A stretch of DNA of 64,000 nucleotides, from the NCBI GenBank assembly GCA_017534815.1, contig JAFXVS010000050.1, positions 1 through 64,000 on the forward strand, read 5' to 3'. This document shows, in pieces, positions 12,491 to 21,329 of the stretch. The DNA is from Bacteroidaceae bacterium (lineage in GTDB: Bacteria; Bacteroidota; Bacteroidia; Bacteroidales; Bacteroidaceae). The number at the start of each line of letters is the position of its first letter. Position 1 is the stretch's first letter. Below the pieces are notes generated by a model. That model did no database searches, was not told where the DNA came from, and saw only the letters and a list, made by a program, of their open reading frames with translations. The position numbers and the translations under genes were made by a program.

Positions 12491-12529
12491 AAAAAATGCG
12501 GCAGCCCTTGCAAGGTTGTCGCATTTTTT
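12491..12529. terminator. Long inverted repeat, probable bidirectional terminator
   Basis: A 13-bp arm starting with six A (12491-12503) pairs with an arm ending in six T (12517-12529) with one G-T wobble. The centre holds the palindrome CCTTGCAAGG, so almost the whole 39 bases can pair. It ends 3 nt before a TAnnTTTG element. Confidence 0.7.
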
Positions 12530-12532
12530 CGT

Positions 12533-12540
12533 TACTTTTG
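12533..12540 (+). promoter_or_regulatory. Promoter -7 element upstream of the candidate ncRNA
   Basis: TACTTTTG fits TAnnTTTG, with a TTG at 12508-12510 near the -33 position. No credible protein start follows within 200 nt, so the transcript is probably non-coding. Confidence 0.6.
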
Positions 12541-12545
12541 CAATC

Positions 12546-12745
12546 GAAAATTAAACTTTTGGAGAAAGAGAGCCAACAGTTTTTCGCACCCTCTTAAAAT
12601 ACCACATTAATATGCGCGAATAACGAAGGCTGCCAGCTCACCCTTTATGGCGTGGGCATTGGTAGTTTTCGGCCATGTTCGCGCAAGGGAGTGGTATCCC
12701 TGAGAGGGCGGGTCTGATTATGAAGGTGCTCCGCGCCTCTTTTTT
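12546..12745 (+). ncRNA. Candidate structured non-coding RNA, about 200 nt
   Basis: It is bounded by a TAnnTTTG promoter (12533-12540) and a hairpin plus six T (12704-12745). Inside, GCGTGGGCAT (12650-12659) pairs with ATGTTCGCGC (12675-12684) through ten pairs including wobbles. This is extended outward by CCCTT/AAGGG (12641-12645 with 12685-12689) and CTCA/TGAG across a large asymmetric internal loop. A rod-like, imperfectly paired RNA of this size resembles 6S RNA in outline, but no diagnostic sequence confirms that. It lacks the conserved cores of RNase P, tmRNA and SRP RNA. Boundaries are approximate. Confidence 0.45.
12704..12745 (+). terminator. Terminator of the candidate ncRNA
   Basis: GAGG-GCGGG (12704-12712) pairs with TCCGC-G-CCTC (12730-12739) with one bulged G and a terminal wobble, followed by six T (12740-12745). 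Confidence 0.65.
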
Positions 12746-12925
12746 CAGAAAACAACAAGGACGAGGTTATGAACATGAAACGAACAAGCAACGAGAATGG
12801 CGGACGCCCTCCGCCTGTGGAGGTGGAGGAGGGGTGGTAAATGACCGCTTCTGCCATGTGGCGGAAATGCTGCTGGCTGAATTATTCATATTATCCATAT
12901 TTATTTCTTATCATCCATTCACAAG
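12746..12925. other. Intergenic remainder between ncRNA and the mutB terminator
   Basis: It contains a possible 23-codon frame on the plus strand (ATG at 12770, stop at 12838-12840) rich in Arg, Pro and Glu. Two GC-rich inverted repeats overlap it or follow it (around 12807-12829 and 12850-12867). There is no promoter element and no family resemblance, so I do not call a gene. Confidence 0.3.
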
Positions 12926-12958
12926 AAAAAGGAGCATCCGAGGGTCGGGTGCTCCTTT
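12926..12958 (-). terminator. Terminator downstream of mutAB
   Basis: A 13-bp stem (12928-12940 with 12946-12958, one G-T wobble, 5-nt loop) is followed on the minus strand by a T-run (AAAAA at 12926-12930 on plus). It lies about 60 nt past the mutB stop and fits as the mutAB terminator. Confidence 0.8.
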
Positions 12959-13017
12959 GGTTTGTATGTGCCGGTCCCGTTCCGTCCGTGGTGGGAGGGA
13001 GGGGGGACGTCGGGGTC

Positions 13018-15183
13018 TTATTCCTCGTTGAGGATGTTCATGATTTCGCAGCAGGCTTTGGCGACGTTGGTGCCGGGGCCGAAGATGGCGGCGACGCCGG
13101 CCTTGTAGAGGAAGTCGTAGTCTTGGGCGGGGATGACACCGCCGGCGATGACGAGGATGTCCTCACGGCCGAGCTTCTTGAGCTCTTCGATGACTTGCGG
13201 CACGAGGGTCTTGTGTCCGGCGGCGAGTGAGCTGACGCCGAGCACGTCGACGTCGTTCTCCACGGCCTGGCGGGCTGACTCGGCTGGGGTCTGGAAGAGC
13301 GGTCCCATGTCGACGTCCATGCCGCAGTCAGCGTATCCTGTTGCCACTACTTTGGCGCCGCGGTCGTGTCCGTCCTGTCCCATCTTGGCGATCATGATGC
13401 GTGGACGGCGGCCGTTGGCCTGTGCGAATTTCTCGGTGGCGGCGCAGGCGTCCTTGAAGGCCTGGTCGCCTTTGGATTCTGAACTATACACGTTGCTGAT
13501 GGTTCTGATGATTGCTTTGTATCGTCCCACGACGGCCTCGCATGCGTCGGAGATTTCGCCGAGGGTGCATCGCAGTCCGGCTGCCTTGACGGCGAGGTCG
13601 AGGAGGTTGTTCTCGGACTTCTTGCCGTCCTTGAACTCCTGCACGCACTTGGTGATCTCAGCGAGAGCGGCCTTGCAGGCGGCTTCGTCGCGGTTGGCCT
13701 TGAGCTCCTTGAGGGCTGCTTCCTGCTGGAGGCGCACGGCGGTGTTGTCAACCTCGAGGATGTCGAGTGGATCTTCGTGGTCGAGGCGGTATTTGTTGGT
13801 GCCGACGATGGTCTGCGTGCCTGAGTCGATGCGGGCTTGTGTTCGTGCTGCGGCTTCTTCGATGCGCATCTTGGGCAGGCCGGTCTCGATGGCCTTAGCC
13901 ATACCGCCGAGTTTCTCGATTTCCTGGATGTGCTCCCATGCCTTGTGGACGAGCTCGTTGGTGAGTGTCTCGACGTAGTAGGAGCCGGCCCATGGGTCGA
14001 TCTGCTTGCAGACTTTGGTCTCGTTCTGGATGTAGATCTGGGTGTTGCGGGCGATTCGGGCCGAGAAGTCGGTTGGCAGGGCGATGGCCTCGTCGAGGGC
14101 GTTGGTGTGGAGCGACTGGGTGTGTCCCAGCACGGCTGCCATGGCCTCGATGCAGGTACGTCCTACGTTGTTGAATGGGTCTTGCTCGGTGAGCGACCAT
14201 CCGGATGTCTGCGAGTGGGTGCGGAGCGCGAGCGACTTGGGGTTCTTGGCGCCGAAGCTCTTGACGATCTTGGCCCAGAGGAGTCGTCCGGCACGCATCT
14301 TGGCAATCTCCATGAAGTGGTTCATGCCGATGGCCCAGAAGAAGGAGAGGCGTGGTGCGAATGCATCGACGTCGATGCCTGCGTTGACACCCGTGCGGAG
14401 GTAGTCCATACCGTCGGCGAGGGTGTAGGCGAGCTCGATGTCGGCGGTGGCGCCTGCTTCCTGCATGTGGTATCCGGAGATGGAGATGGAGTTGAACTTA
14501 GGCATCTTCTGTGATGTGTATTCGAAGATGTCGGCGATGATCTTCATGGAGAATGCTGGTGGGTAGATGTAGGTGTTGCGCACCATGAACTCCTTGAGGA
14601 TGTCGTTCTGGATGGTTCCGGCCATCTCCTCGAGCTTGGCGCCCTGCTCCAGACCTGCGTTGATGTAGAAGGCGAGCACTGGGAGCACACCGCCGTTCAT
14701 GGTCATGGAGACGGACATCTTGTTGAGTGGGATGCCTGCGAAGAGCACCTTCATGTTCTCGAGCGAACAGATGCTCACACCGGCCTTGCCGACGTCACCG
14801 ACCACGCGAGGGTTGTCGGGGTCGTAACCACGGTGGGTGGGGAGGTCGAAAGCCACGGAAAGTCCCTTCTGGCCAGAGGCGAGGTTGCGGCGATAGAACG
14901 CGTTGGACTCCTCAGCTGTGGAGAAACCTGCGTACTGGCGGATGGTCCAAGGACGGAAGGGGTACATCATGGAGTAAGGACCACGGAGATAGGGAGGAAT
15001 ACCGGCAGTGAAGTCGAGGTGCTCCATGCCTTCGAGGTCTTCCTTGGTATAAACGGGCTGAATGTCAATCTGCTCAGGAGTTCTCCAGTTGGCGCTGATG
15101 CCATTCTCTTTCTGCCACTGCTGACCATTCTTCTCCTGAATGCCAGCATAAATGTCTATATTGCTGAAATCTTTTCTTGCCAT
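13018..15183 (-). CDS. mutB: Methylmalonyl-CoA mutase, large (catalytic, B12-binding) subunit
   Basis: It interconverts succinyl-CoA and methylmalonyl-CoA with adenosylcobalamin, the key step of the succinate-propionate pathway in Bacteroidetes. At 721 residues it has the usual length. The N-terminal TIM barrel carries the CoA-substrate region ([20 protein letters not shown] and [18 protein letters not shown]). The C-terminal B12 domain has the base-off DxHxxG motif in GQDGHDRG with axial His606, then [16 protein letters not shown] and the nucleotide-tail loop [11 protein letters not shown]. It lies 2 nt after the mutA stop, so the two subunits are made from one transcript. No cobalamin riboswitch is evident upstream of mutA. 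Confidence 0.97.
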   Translation of the reverse strand: MARKDFSNIDIYAGIQEKNGQQWQKENGISANWRTPEQIDIQPVYTKEDLEGMEHLDFTAGIPPYLRGPYSMMYPFRPWTIRQYAGFSTAEESNAFYRRNLASGQKGLSVAFDLPTHRGYDPDNPRVVGDVGKAGVSICSLENMKVLFAGIPLNKMSVSMTMNGGVLPVLAFYINAGLEQGAKLEEMAGTIQNDILKEFMVRNTYIYPPAFSMKIIADIFEYTSQKMPKFNSISISGYHMQEAGATADIELAYTLADGMDYLRTGVNAGIDVDAFAPRLSFFWAIGMNHFMEIAKMRAGRLLWAKIVKSFGAKNPKSLALRTHSQTSGWSLTEQDPFNNVGRTCIEAMAAVLGHTQSLHTNALDEAIALPTDFSARIARNTQIYIQNETKVCKQIDPWAGSYYVETLTNELVHKAWEHIQEIEKLGGMAKAIETGLPKMRIEEAAARTQARIDSGTQTIVGTNKYRLDHEDPLDILEVDNTAVRLQQEAALKELKANRDEAACKAALAEITKCVQEFKDGKKSENNLLDLAVKAAGLRCTLGEISDACEAVVGRYKAIIRTISNVYSSESKGDQAFKDACAATEKFAQANGRRPRIMIAKMGQDGHDRGAKVVATGYADCGMDVDMGPLFQTPAESARQAVENDVDVLGVSSLAAGHKTLVPQVIEELKKLGREDILVIAGGVIPAQDYDFLYKAGVAAIFGPGTNVAKACCEIMNILNEE

Positions 15184-15185
15184 AA

Positions 15186-17072
15186 TCAGATACCGAGTTT
15201 AGCGTTGTACTCCTTGAGCGTTTCGAGTTGATTAACACGTACATGGATGAAGTTCTCGATGCCGGCGGCCTTGAGGTCTTCGGAGCAGGCAGGAGCACCG
15301 GCAACGACGTACATGGCACGTCCGTCGAGGTACTTGAATGCGGGGATGGCATACTCTGCGTACTCATCGTCGGAAGAGCAGATGACCACGATGTCGGCAT
15401 TGGCCTTGAGGGCTGCGTCCACACCTTCCTCGACGGTCTTGAAGCCGAGGTTGTCGATGACCTTGTAGCCAGCTGCGGCGAGGAAGTTGCAGGAGAACTG
15501 CGCACGGGCCTGACGCATGGCGAGGTTGCCGATGGTGAGCATGAAGGCGACGGGCTGCTTGGCTGCCTTCTCGGTGGCGAGACGGAGGGTCTCGAATTCG
15601 GAAGCGAGGCGGCTCTTGTTGAGGGCGGGAAGTTCGCCTGCCTCATGACCGCACTTGCAGCAGCACTCCATTGGAACCTTGCCTTCGCTGGTCTCGGTGA
15701 AGTTGGGGAACTGGTTGGTTCCGAGGATGAACTCCTTACGCTTGGCGGCATCGGCATGACGCTTGTCGTTCGATGCGTTGACGGCGTTCTGGATGTTGCC
15801 GTTGAGGGTCTCGGCGAGGAAACCGCCGGCGTTCTCCACCTCGAGGAAGAGCTTCCAGCCTTCCTTGGCGATGGCGTCGGTCAGGTGCTCGATGGTGTAG
15901 GAACCACCAGCCACATCGACGAGCTTGTCGAAGTGAGCCTCTTCCTTCAGCAGGAGCTGCTGGTTGCGGGCGATGCGCTCAGCAAAGTCCGTCGGCGTCT
16001 CGTAAGGCTTGTCGAACGGAGTCACCACGATGGAATCGACGTTGGCGATGGCGGCCGACATGGCCTCGGTCTGAGAACGGAGCAGGTTCACATAAGAATC
16101 GAAGAGCGTCTGATTGTACTCGGAAGTCATGGCGCATACGTGCATCTGGCAAGCGCAGTCGCACTTGGGCTCATACTGCTTCACGATCTGTGCCCAGAGC
16201 ATGCGGGCGGCACGGAACTTGGCAATCTCCATGAAGTAGTTGTCGCTCACGCCCATGTTGAACTTGATGCGCTTGGCAGCCTCGGTGGCGTCGATGCCCG
16301 CCTCGGTCAACACGTTCATGTACTCAGCACCCCAAGCCAGCGCGTAACCCAACTCCTGATAGATGTAAGCACCGGCATTGTTCAGTGCCACGGAGTTGAC
16401 GTTGATGCACTTGTAGCCAGGCAGTTCGGCCAGCGCCTCGATGAGCGGCTTAGCCTCGCTGAGCACAGCCGACACGTCCTTACCCTTGCAGAGAATCTTG
16501 CTGATGGGGTCGAAGTTGATGGAGCCCTTCAGGTCTGCAAGCGGGTAGTTCTTCTCCTTGAAATAAGCGACAAGAATCTGAGCCAGCTCCACGCAATGAC
16601 GCTGACAGGTCTTGAAGTTCAGCTCCACATACTGAGGCAGGATGCCGTCGAGCAGGGCAGCGATGAACTCCTTGCTGACGTTCTTGCCCGGCACCTTGAA
16701 GCCGAGCGAGTCCACACCCTTGTTCAGGATGTCGAGCGCCTTGGCATTCGCAGCCTTGGCATCCTCAAGAGACAGCTCTTGGGAGCTTTGCCCCAAGTGC
16801 TTAACATCAATCTCTTGACGCACAAACCAAAGATTGTTGTCCTTCTTGTTGCCGCGGATGAACGGGAATTCACCGGGCAGAGAATCGACTGCCTTGAGAT
16901 CCTTCAAGTCCTCGCGGCGGTAGAAAGGCTGTACGTTAAAGCCTTCGTTGGTTCTCCAAACCAACTTCTTCTGGAAGTCCGCACCCTTGAGGTCCACCTC
17001 AATCTTGTCCAACCACTCCTGCGTGGTAGGTGCCTGAAACTCCGAGAAGAGTTTTTCCTTGTTATTAGCCAT
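15186..17072 (-). CDS. mutA: Methylmalonyl-CoA mutase, small subunit
   Basis: The 628-residue non-catalytic partner of MutB forms the heterodimer. It is homologous to MutB throughout but degenerate: the C-terminal Rossmann-like domain (from [12 protein letters not shown]) has no DxHxxG motif, as expected for a subunit that does not bind B12. It begins [20 protein letters not shown], matching small-subunit N-termini. It is the first gene of the mutAB operon, preceded by a well-formed sigma-ABfA promoter about 85 nt upstream. Confidence 0.95.
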   Translation of the reverse strand: MANNKEKLFSEFQAPTTQEWLDKIEVDLKGADFQKKLVWRTNEGFNVQPFYRREDLKDLKAVDSLPGEFPFIRGNKKDNNLWFVRQEIDVKHLGQSSQELSLEDAKAANAKALDILNKGVDSLGFKVPGKNVSKEFIAALLDGILPQYVELNFKTCQRHCVELAQILVAYFKEKNYPLADLKGSINFDPISKILCKGKDVSAVLSEAKPLIEALAELPGYKCINVNSVALNNAGAYIYQELGYALAWGAEYMNVLTEAGIDATEAAKRIKFNMGVSDNYFMEIAKFRAARMLWAQIVKQYEPKCDCACQMHVCAMTSEYNQTLFDSYVNLLRSQTEAMSAAIANVDSIVVTPFDKPYETPTDFAERIARNQQLLLKEEAHFDKLVDVAGGSYTIEHLTDAIAKEGWKLFLEVENAGGFLAETLNGNIQNAVNASNDKRHADAAKRKEFILGTNQFPNFTETSEGKVPMECCCKCGHEAGELPALNKSRLASEFETLRLATEKAAKQPVAFMLTIGNLAMRQARAQFSCNFLAAAGYKVIDNLGFKTVEEGVDAALKANADIVVICSSDDEYAEYAIPAFKYLDGRAMYVVAGAPACSEDLKAAGIENFIHVRVNQLETLKEYNAKLGI

Positions 17073-17157
17073 AAAATATCAATTAAAAAAGTGTTGTAAG
17101 TGTTTTCACATCTTATATGTCTTCCCCTACGCATGAGTGCGCACGTGAAAGAGCCCA

Positions 17158-17188
17158 CAAAGGTACGCATTTTTTCTATATTCGACAA
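17158..17188 (-). promoter_or_regulatory. mutAB promoter
   Basis: On the minus strand, TACCTTTG (plus 17158-17165) is preceded by TTG (plus 17186-17188) at 20-nt spacing, a textbook Bacteroidetes promoter. The leader is about 80 nt and shows no riboswitch-like fold. Confidence 0.8.
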
Positions 17189-17216
17189 AAGAAAACGGAT
17201 TTTTTTATGATTTTCA

Positions 17217-18164
17217 TCATAACTTGATGTTCATCCCGTCCTCTGCGAGCATTGTGCTGGGGAATATTTGCTGCGCCTCTTGCAGTAAGGTCAACTCGGA
17301 AATCCCTTCGTCGGAATCTTTTGAGGCAGGTGTTTTGTAGCGTGAGGAGAAATGCCCGAGGATGAGACGACCGACTTGGGCATCGAGGGCAATTTGAGCA
17401 GCTTGCGCGGCAGTGCTGTGGAAGGTCTTCTTGGCGAGGAGGGCGTGCTCGGAGGCAAAGGTGGCTTCGTGATAGAGGCAGGTGATGCCACGAAGAAGTT
17501 CGGCGAGCTGGGGACGGTAGGTGGTGTCCGTACAGTACGCATAGGAACGGACAGGGTCGGAGGGTGTGGTGAGCCGCTCGTTGGGAATGAGGTCGCCGTC
17601 AGGAGTGGTCCAGTCCATCCCTGCCTTGATGTTGTTGATCTGTGAAATGGGGATGTGGTAGAAGTCTATCATATCCCGTCGGATGTGGCGTGGTGTAGGT
17701 TTCTCGCGGAAAAGATATCCGCAGCATGGAACACGATGGGTGAGGGGAAGGGTGGAGATGGTGACGGATCGGTCTTCGTAGATGACTTGTGGAGTGCGTG
17801 GGTCAATCTCGTGAAGGATGATGCGGTAGGGGAAGTCAGCACAAAAGTAGTCGATCTGTGGCTGGAATACGCGCTCGAGATCTTGGGGGCCGTAGATGTG
17901 GAGGTCTTGGATGCGTCCGAGCAGTCCGAAGGTGGAGAGCATGCCGATGAGTCCAAAGACGTGGTCGCCGTGCAGGTGTGTGAGGAAGATGGCCTGCAGA
18001 TGGGAGAAGCTGAGGCGTGAACGTCGCAGAGCCATCTGTGTACCTTCTGCACAATCTAACATAAAGAGTTTCTCGCGGATGTTGACAATCTGTGAGGAAC
18101 TGAGGCGGCGAGGGGTGGGGAGGGCTGCACCGCATCCGAGGATGTTTATTTCAAACTTTTCCAT
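17217..18164 (-). CDS. rnz: Ribonuclease Z (tRNA 3' endonuclease)
   Basis: A metallo-beta-lactamase-fold nuclease of 315 residues that cuts the 3' trailer of tRNA precursors lacking an encoded CCA. The N-terminus has the GCGAALPTPRR start and the zinc motif in FLTHLHGDHVFGLIGML. Further ligands are at GYLFREK and the late HF segment (LILGHFSSRY). That the tRNA-Ser in this window has no encoded CCA fits a need for this enzyme. It is the last of fifteen minus-strand genes, 39 nt after addB. Confidence 0.95.
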   Translation of the reverse strand: MEKFEINILGCGAALPTPRRLSSSQIVNIREKLFMLDCAEGTQMALRRSRLSFSHLQAIFLTHLHGDHVFGLIGMLSTFGLLGRIQDLHIYGPQDLERVFQPQIDYFCADFPYRIILHEIDPRTPQVIYEDRSVTISTLPLTHRVPCCGYLFREKPTPRHIRRDMIDFYHIPISQINNIKAGMDWTTPDGDLIPNERLTTPSDPVRSYAYCTDTTYRPQLAELLRGITCLYHEATFASEHALLAKKTFHSTAAQAAQIALDAQVGRLILGHFSSRYKTPASKDSDEGISELTLLQEAQQIFPSTMLAEDGMNIKL

Positions 18165-18203
18165 CTTATAACTTTTTCATCTTACATCTTTCCTATTGAT
18201 CAT

Positions 18204-21200
18204 TCACCAGTTGTTTTTGGCCGGATGTCGTTGGCAGAAGGAGAGGAAGTCGCAGTAGGCACAGTTCTTATCGTCAGTACATTGGCTGAAGGTGCCGTTG
18301 GGGGCGTCTTCCTCGTATGGGGTGAATATCTCTGTGATCTTCTGGGAGAGCAGGTCGTCGTAGAGCTCGCTGTATTGTGTCTTGTAGTCGGTGATCTCCT
18401 CTTTCTTGCTTCCGTCTGCAGGAGCAAATTTGACGATGCCTGAGTAGTTGCCACCATATTCTTTTGCGCAGTACATCAAGGCCGGAACGGTGGATGGGGT
18501 AGAGTCGACGGGGGTGAGTTCCGGGTCGAGAACTGAGGGTTGGCAGTTAGGGTCGGTGAGTACCTTGCAGTAGTAGAGTGTCTGCATGATGTGGTAGTTG
18601 CCAGCGCACTTGTCAGGATCGAAAAGCTCTTCGACGGTTTTGGCTCCATGAGGTTTGCTGCTGGTTTTGTAATCGACGATTCGAATGCGATCGGAAGTCG
18701 GAGTGTGGAGCAAATCGAGACGATCCACGAAGCCACCGAGGAGTAGCTGATGGTTGAACATCGGGAGTTGGTACCCAGTGGTGTATTTATATTCCTGAGT
18801 AAGAATGAGCCAATAGCCTCCTTGTTTCTCAAGTTCTTCTGCCATCATGGCGTCGGCTTGAAGTTGATTGAGGATAAACTTCTTGATGACATGCCGATTG
18901 ATGAGTTGGGTGCCGTTGAGAGTAGGCAATTTATCAGAATGGAAGAGAATGTGGGCGAAAGATTGGTTGAGTTCGTAAGTGACGCGTGCATCGTCGGCAG
19001 CCAATGCCCTTACTTCGCTGCTGTAGAAAGGCTTTCGTTCGTAGGGCAGATACAGGTGATGCATGGCATCGTGGAAAATGTTTCCGAACATGGGCTTGTC
19101 GATGTCGTCTGACACCTCATCCTCGGGTCGTAGTCCAGCCACATAATTGAGGTAGAACTTGAGCGGACATTTCATGTAAGTATTGATGGCGGAGGGCGAG
19201 AGGATGTGCTCTTTGTTGAAACGTGCATACAGCTTCTCCATCACGTCGGCATCTTTCTTGATGCTGATGGGGCTAACGGCTTTGGTCTCGTTATAAGCTG
19301 TGAATGCGCGGAGGGCAATCTCTTGATTGGGGCTAAAAAGATCGTCTTTTTCTGCAAGGGTCTGCAACATGAAGCGCGACATCTCACCTTTATTGCCTGA
19401 GTCGGTGCTGGAGTTGTAGAGCAGGGTAATGTTCTCGGCTCGTTGTAGGAGACGGTAATAATAATACGCATAGAGGCTTACTTCTCGTTCGATGGTCGTC
19501 ATGCCGTAAGCTGCACGTAGGGTGTAGGGTATGAGCGATGAACGTTTGACGCCCTTGGGTATTTGTCCTTCGTTAACGGAGAGCATGATGACATTTCGGA
19601 AGTCGAGATTTCGAGTCTCAAGCAGCCCCATCACTTGAAGTCCGACTGCGGGTTCTCCATGGAATGGAATGGTGGCTTGACTCATCAGTTGGCGGATGAG
19701 TCGTGAGAGAGTTTCGTCACTCACAGCCAGAGCTGACAATCCTTGTTGCAGGGTATGGATGCGATTGACGGTGGTGTAGGCTTTGAATATGCTTTCTTTG
19801 TAGATCTGTAGCGTGAAATCTTTCTGGTCAATGGCTCCTTGATAACTGTGTCCGACCATCGAAATGATCTCTGAAAGATAAGTGGTCAGTTGCTTGCCTG
19901 TAACGGGTGTGAAGATGCGTTGCATGATGGGATTGTCTGCAAATCTTTCCATGCCGGGGAAGACCACGTTGTCCTTCGAAAACTCCTGCAGTTTCTCGTT
20001 GCACGCATTCCCAATCAACTTCTGGATGAAAGCATGCTTCAGTACGGCTGCCACATATTTATATCTCCATGCCCCCGAGCTGGTGCGGCCATGCACTTGT
20101 AGTTCCAACAATGTCTGCACCAAAGAGTTGATGGGTGTCTCTGTCAGCGGATAGCCCATTGTCACGTTGATGGCTGGCACCTTGTCGATGCTGTGCAAGA
20201 CGGGTTGCAAGAGGTTCTCGTTGCAGAGGATAACAGCAGAATTTCTCCAGTCGAGACTTGATGCTTGAGGGTTTAGAGCAGAGGGATTAGCGTTAGAGAT
20301 AATATCCTTCACCCATTTGTCGATGTAACGTGCCTGAGCATTTTCGGTGGGTGACTGAATGAAAGTAATGTCTTTGAGGCTTCGCATGTTGTTGAACAGA
20401 TCCCTGCCCTCAAACTCATTTCCCAAAAGACGGATGTTCTCAAGGATGAACTGCCCCGCTTCGTACTTGCTCAAGACCTTTCCATCTCCCTTGGAAGACT
20501 TTGTATATGTGATGTCATAATCCCAATAAAACTTAGTGTCGCGATGCTGCTTGATGTAGCGGAATAATTCCCGTTCAGTCTTGTTGAGCACATTGAACCC
20601 CACCATCACGTAGGTCTTAGCAACCAGTCTTGCGTCAGTGCGCTTCCTCATTTCCTCATCTTTGTCTGTCAGCACTTCAATGACCTTACGTTTTAGCATC
20701 CCTTCGTACACCATCGGTTCCTTGCCTTCAGAAATGGTCAGCAAAGCCTCTTGATATGCCTCATATATATCTTCCAACCGATTCCAAAGGTTGATGAACT
20801 TGCTTTTCAATAGAGTTTCTGGTTGAGACTCATAAATGCCCCAATGAGTGGACTGACCGAAAAACTGTTCAATGGCCTTTCGTTGCTCGTCTTCCAAGAA
20901 GGAAAAGTCGGTCATCTCCTTCAGGTCGGCAATATTTAAAAATAGTTTGGATGGTTCCACCAGATTATTGTCAATATCCTGAAAATCGCTCAACATTGTT
21001 TCCATCAAGGAATATAGTTGGTCAAGTGTCTTGGTGGGCTGCATTTTCTCTTTGTATACCTCCCATAGCTTTACTATCAGATAGATGGAGTCGCCCACCG
21101 TGTGTTCAGACAGCTCTGCAAATAATTCACTGATGGTGGTGTATTCGGGGGTCCACATGGTTTGCCCTTCGCTGTTGCTCCACAGGTATTCGTTGAAGAA

Positions 21201-21302
21201 AAGCGATGCACGTTTGTTAGGGAAGATGATGCAAGTATCCTGAAAGTTCCCTCCTAATTTCTGATAGAGGTCATCAGCCACAAGTTTCAAGAATGGTGTC
21301 AT
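18204..21302 (-). CDS. addB: AddB-like PD-(D/E)XK exonuclease/helicase subunit
   Basis: A 1032-residue partner of AddA for end-processing of double-strand breaks. The N-terminal half is the inactivated UvrD-like motor typical of AddB (TCIIFPNKRASLFFNEYL). The C-terminal nuclease domain has GNIFHDAMHHLYL, RIRIVDYKTSSKPHGA (Asp and Lys of the D-xn-DYKT core), and cysteines placed as in AddB iron-sulphur clusters: one in MKCPLKFYLNYVAG and three in CTDDKNCAYCDFLSFC. A Ser/Asn/Pro-rich insert around plus 20246-20300 (NPSALNPQASS) has DNA matching an intergenic tract seen elsewhere in the window. It sits between cotH and rnz; addA is one gene away. Confidence 0.85.
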   Translation of the reverse strand: MTPFLKLVADDLYQKLGGNFQDTCIIFPNKRASLFFNEYLWSNSEGQTMWTPEYTTISELFAELSEHTVGDSIYLIVKLWEVYKEKMQPTKTLDQLYSLMETMLSDFQDIDNNLVEPSKLFLNIADLKEMTDFSFLEDEQRKAIEQFFGQSTHWGIYESQPETLLKSKFINLWNRLEDIYEAYQEALLTISEGKEPMVYEGMLKRKVIEVLTDKDEEMRKRTDARLVAKTYVMVGFNVLNKTERELFRYIKQHRDTKFYWDYDITYTKSSKGDGKVLSKYEAGQFILENIRLLGNEFEGRDLFNNMRSLKDITFIQSPTENAQARYIDKWVKDIISNANPSALNPQASSLDWRNSAVILCNENLLQPVLHSIDKVPAINVTMGYPLTETPINSLVQTLLELQVHGRTSSGAWRYKYVAAVLKHAFIQKLIGNACNEKLQEFSKDNVVFPGMERFADNPIMQRIFTPVTGKQLTTYLSEIISMVGHSYQGAIDQKDFTLQIYKESIFKAYTTVNRIHTLQQGLSALAVSDETLSRLIRQLMSQATIPFHGEPAVGLQVMGLLETRNLDFRNVIMLSVNEGQIPKGVKRSSLIPYTLRAAYGMTTIEREVSLYAYYYYRLLQRAENITLLYNSSTDSGNKGEMSRFMLQTLAEKDDLFSPNQEIALRAFTAYNETKAVSPISIKKDADVMEKLYARFNKEHILSPSAINTYMKCPLKFYLNYVAGLRPEDEVSDDIDKPMFGNIFHDAMHHLYLPYERKPFYSSEVRALAADDARVTYELNQSFAHILFHSDKLPTLNGTQLINRHVIKKFILNQLQADAMMAEELEKQGGYWLILTQEYKYTTGYQLPMFNHQLLLGGFVDRLDLLHTPTSDRIRIVDYKTSSKPHGAKTVEELFDPDKCAGNYHIMQTLYYCKVLTDPNCQPSVLDPELTPVDSTPSTVPALMYCAKEYGGNYSGIVKFAPADGSKKEEITDYKTQYSELYDDLLSQKITEIFTPYEEDAPNGTFSQCTDDKNCAYCDFLSFCQRHPAKNNW

Positions 21303-21329
21303 AGTTCTGATGGATGCGATAATATGTGA

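Noticed and set aside
12645..13230. Small ORFs on both strands in the 12.4-13.2 kb region
   Set aside because: They overlap the structured RNA, terminators or mutB, and have no promoter-linked start or protein-like composition.
15228..17099. 623-codon plus-strand frame opposite mutA
   Set aside because: Exact antisense of a well-conserved gene with no family resemblance.
17073..17157. Cobalamin riboswitch upstream of mutA
   Set aside because: The leader is only about 80 nt and lacks a B12-box-like sequence.
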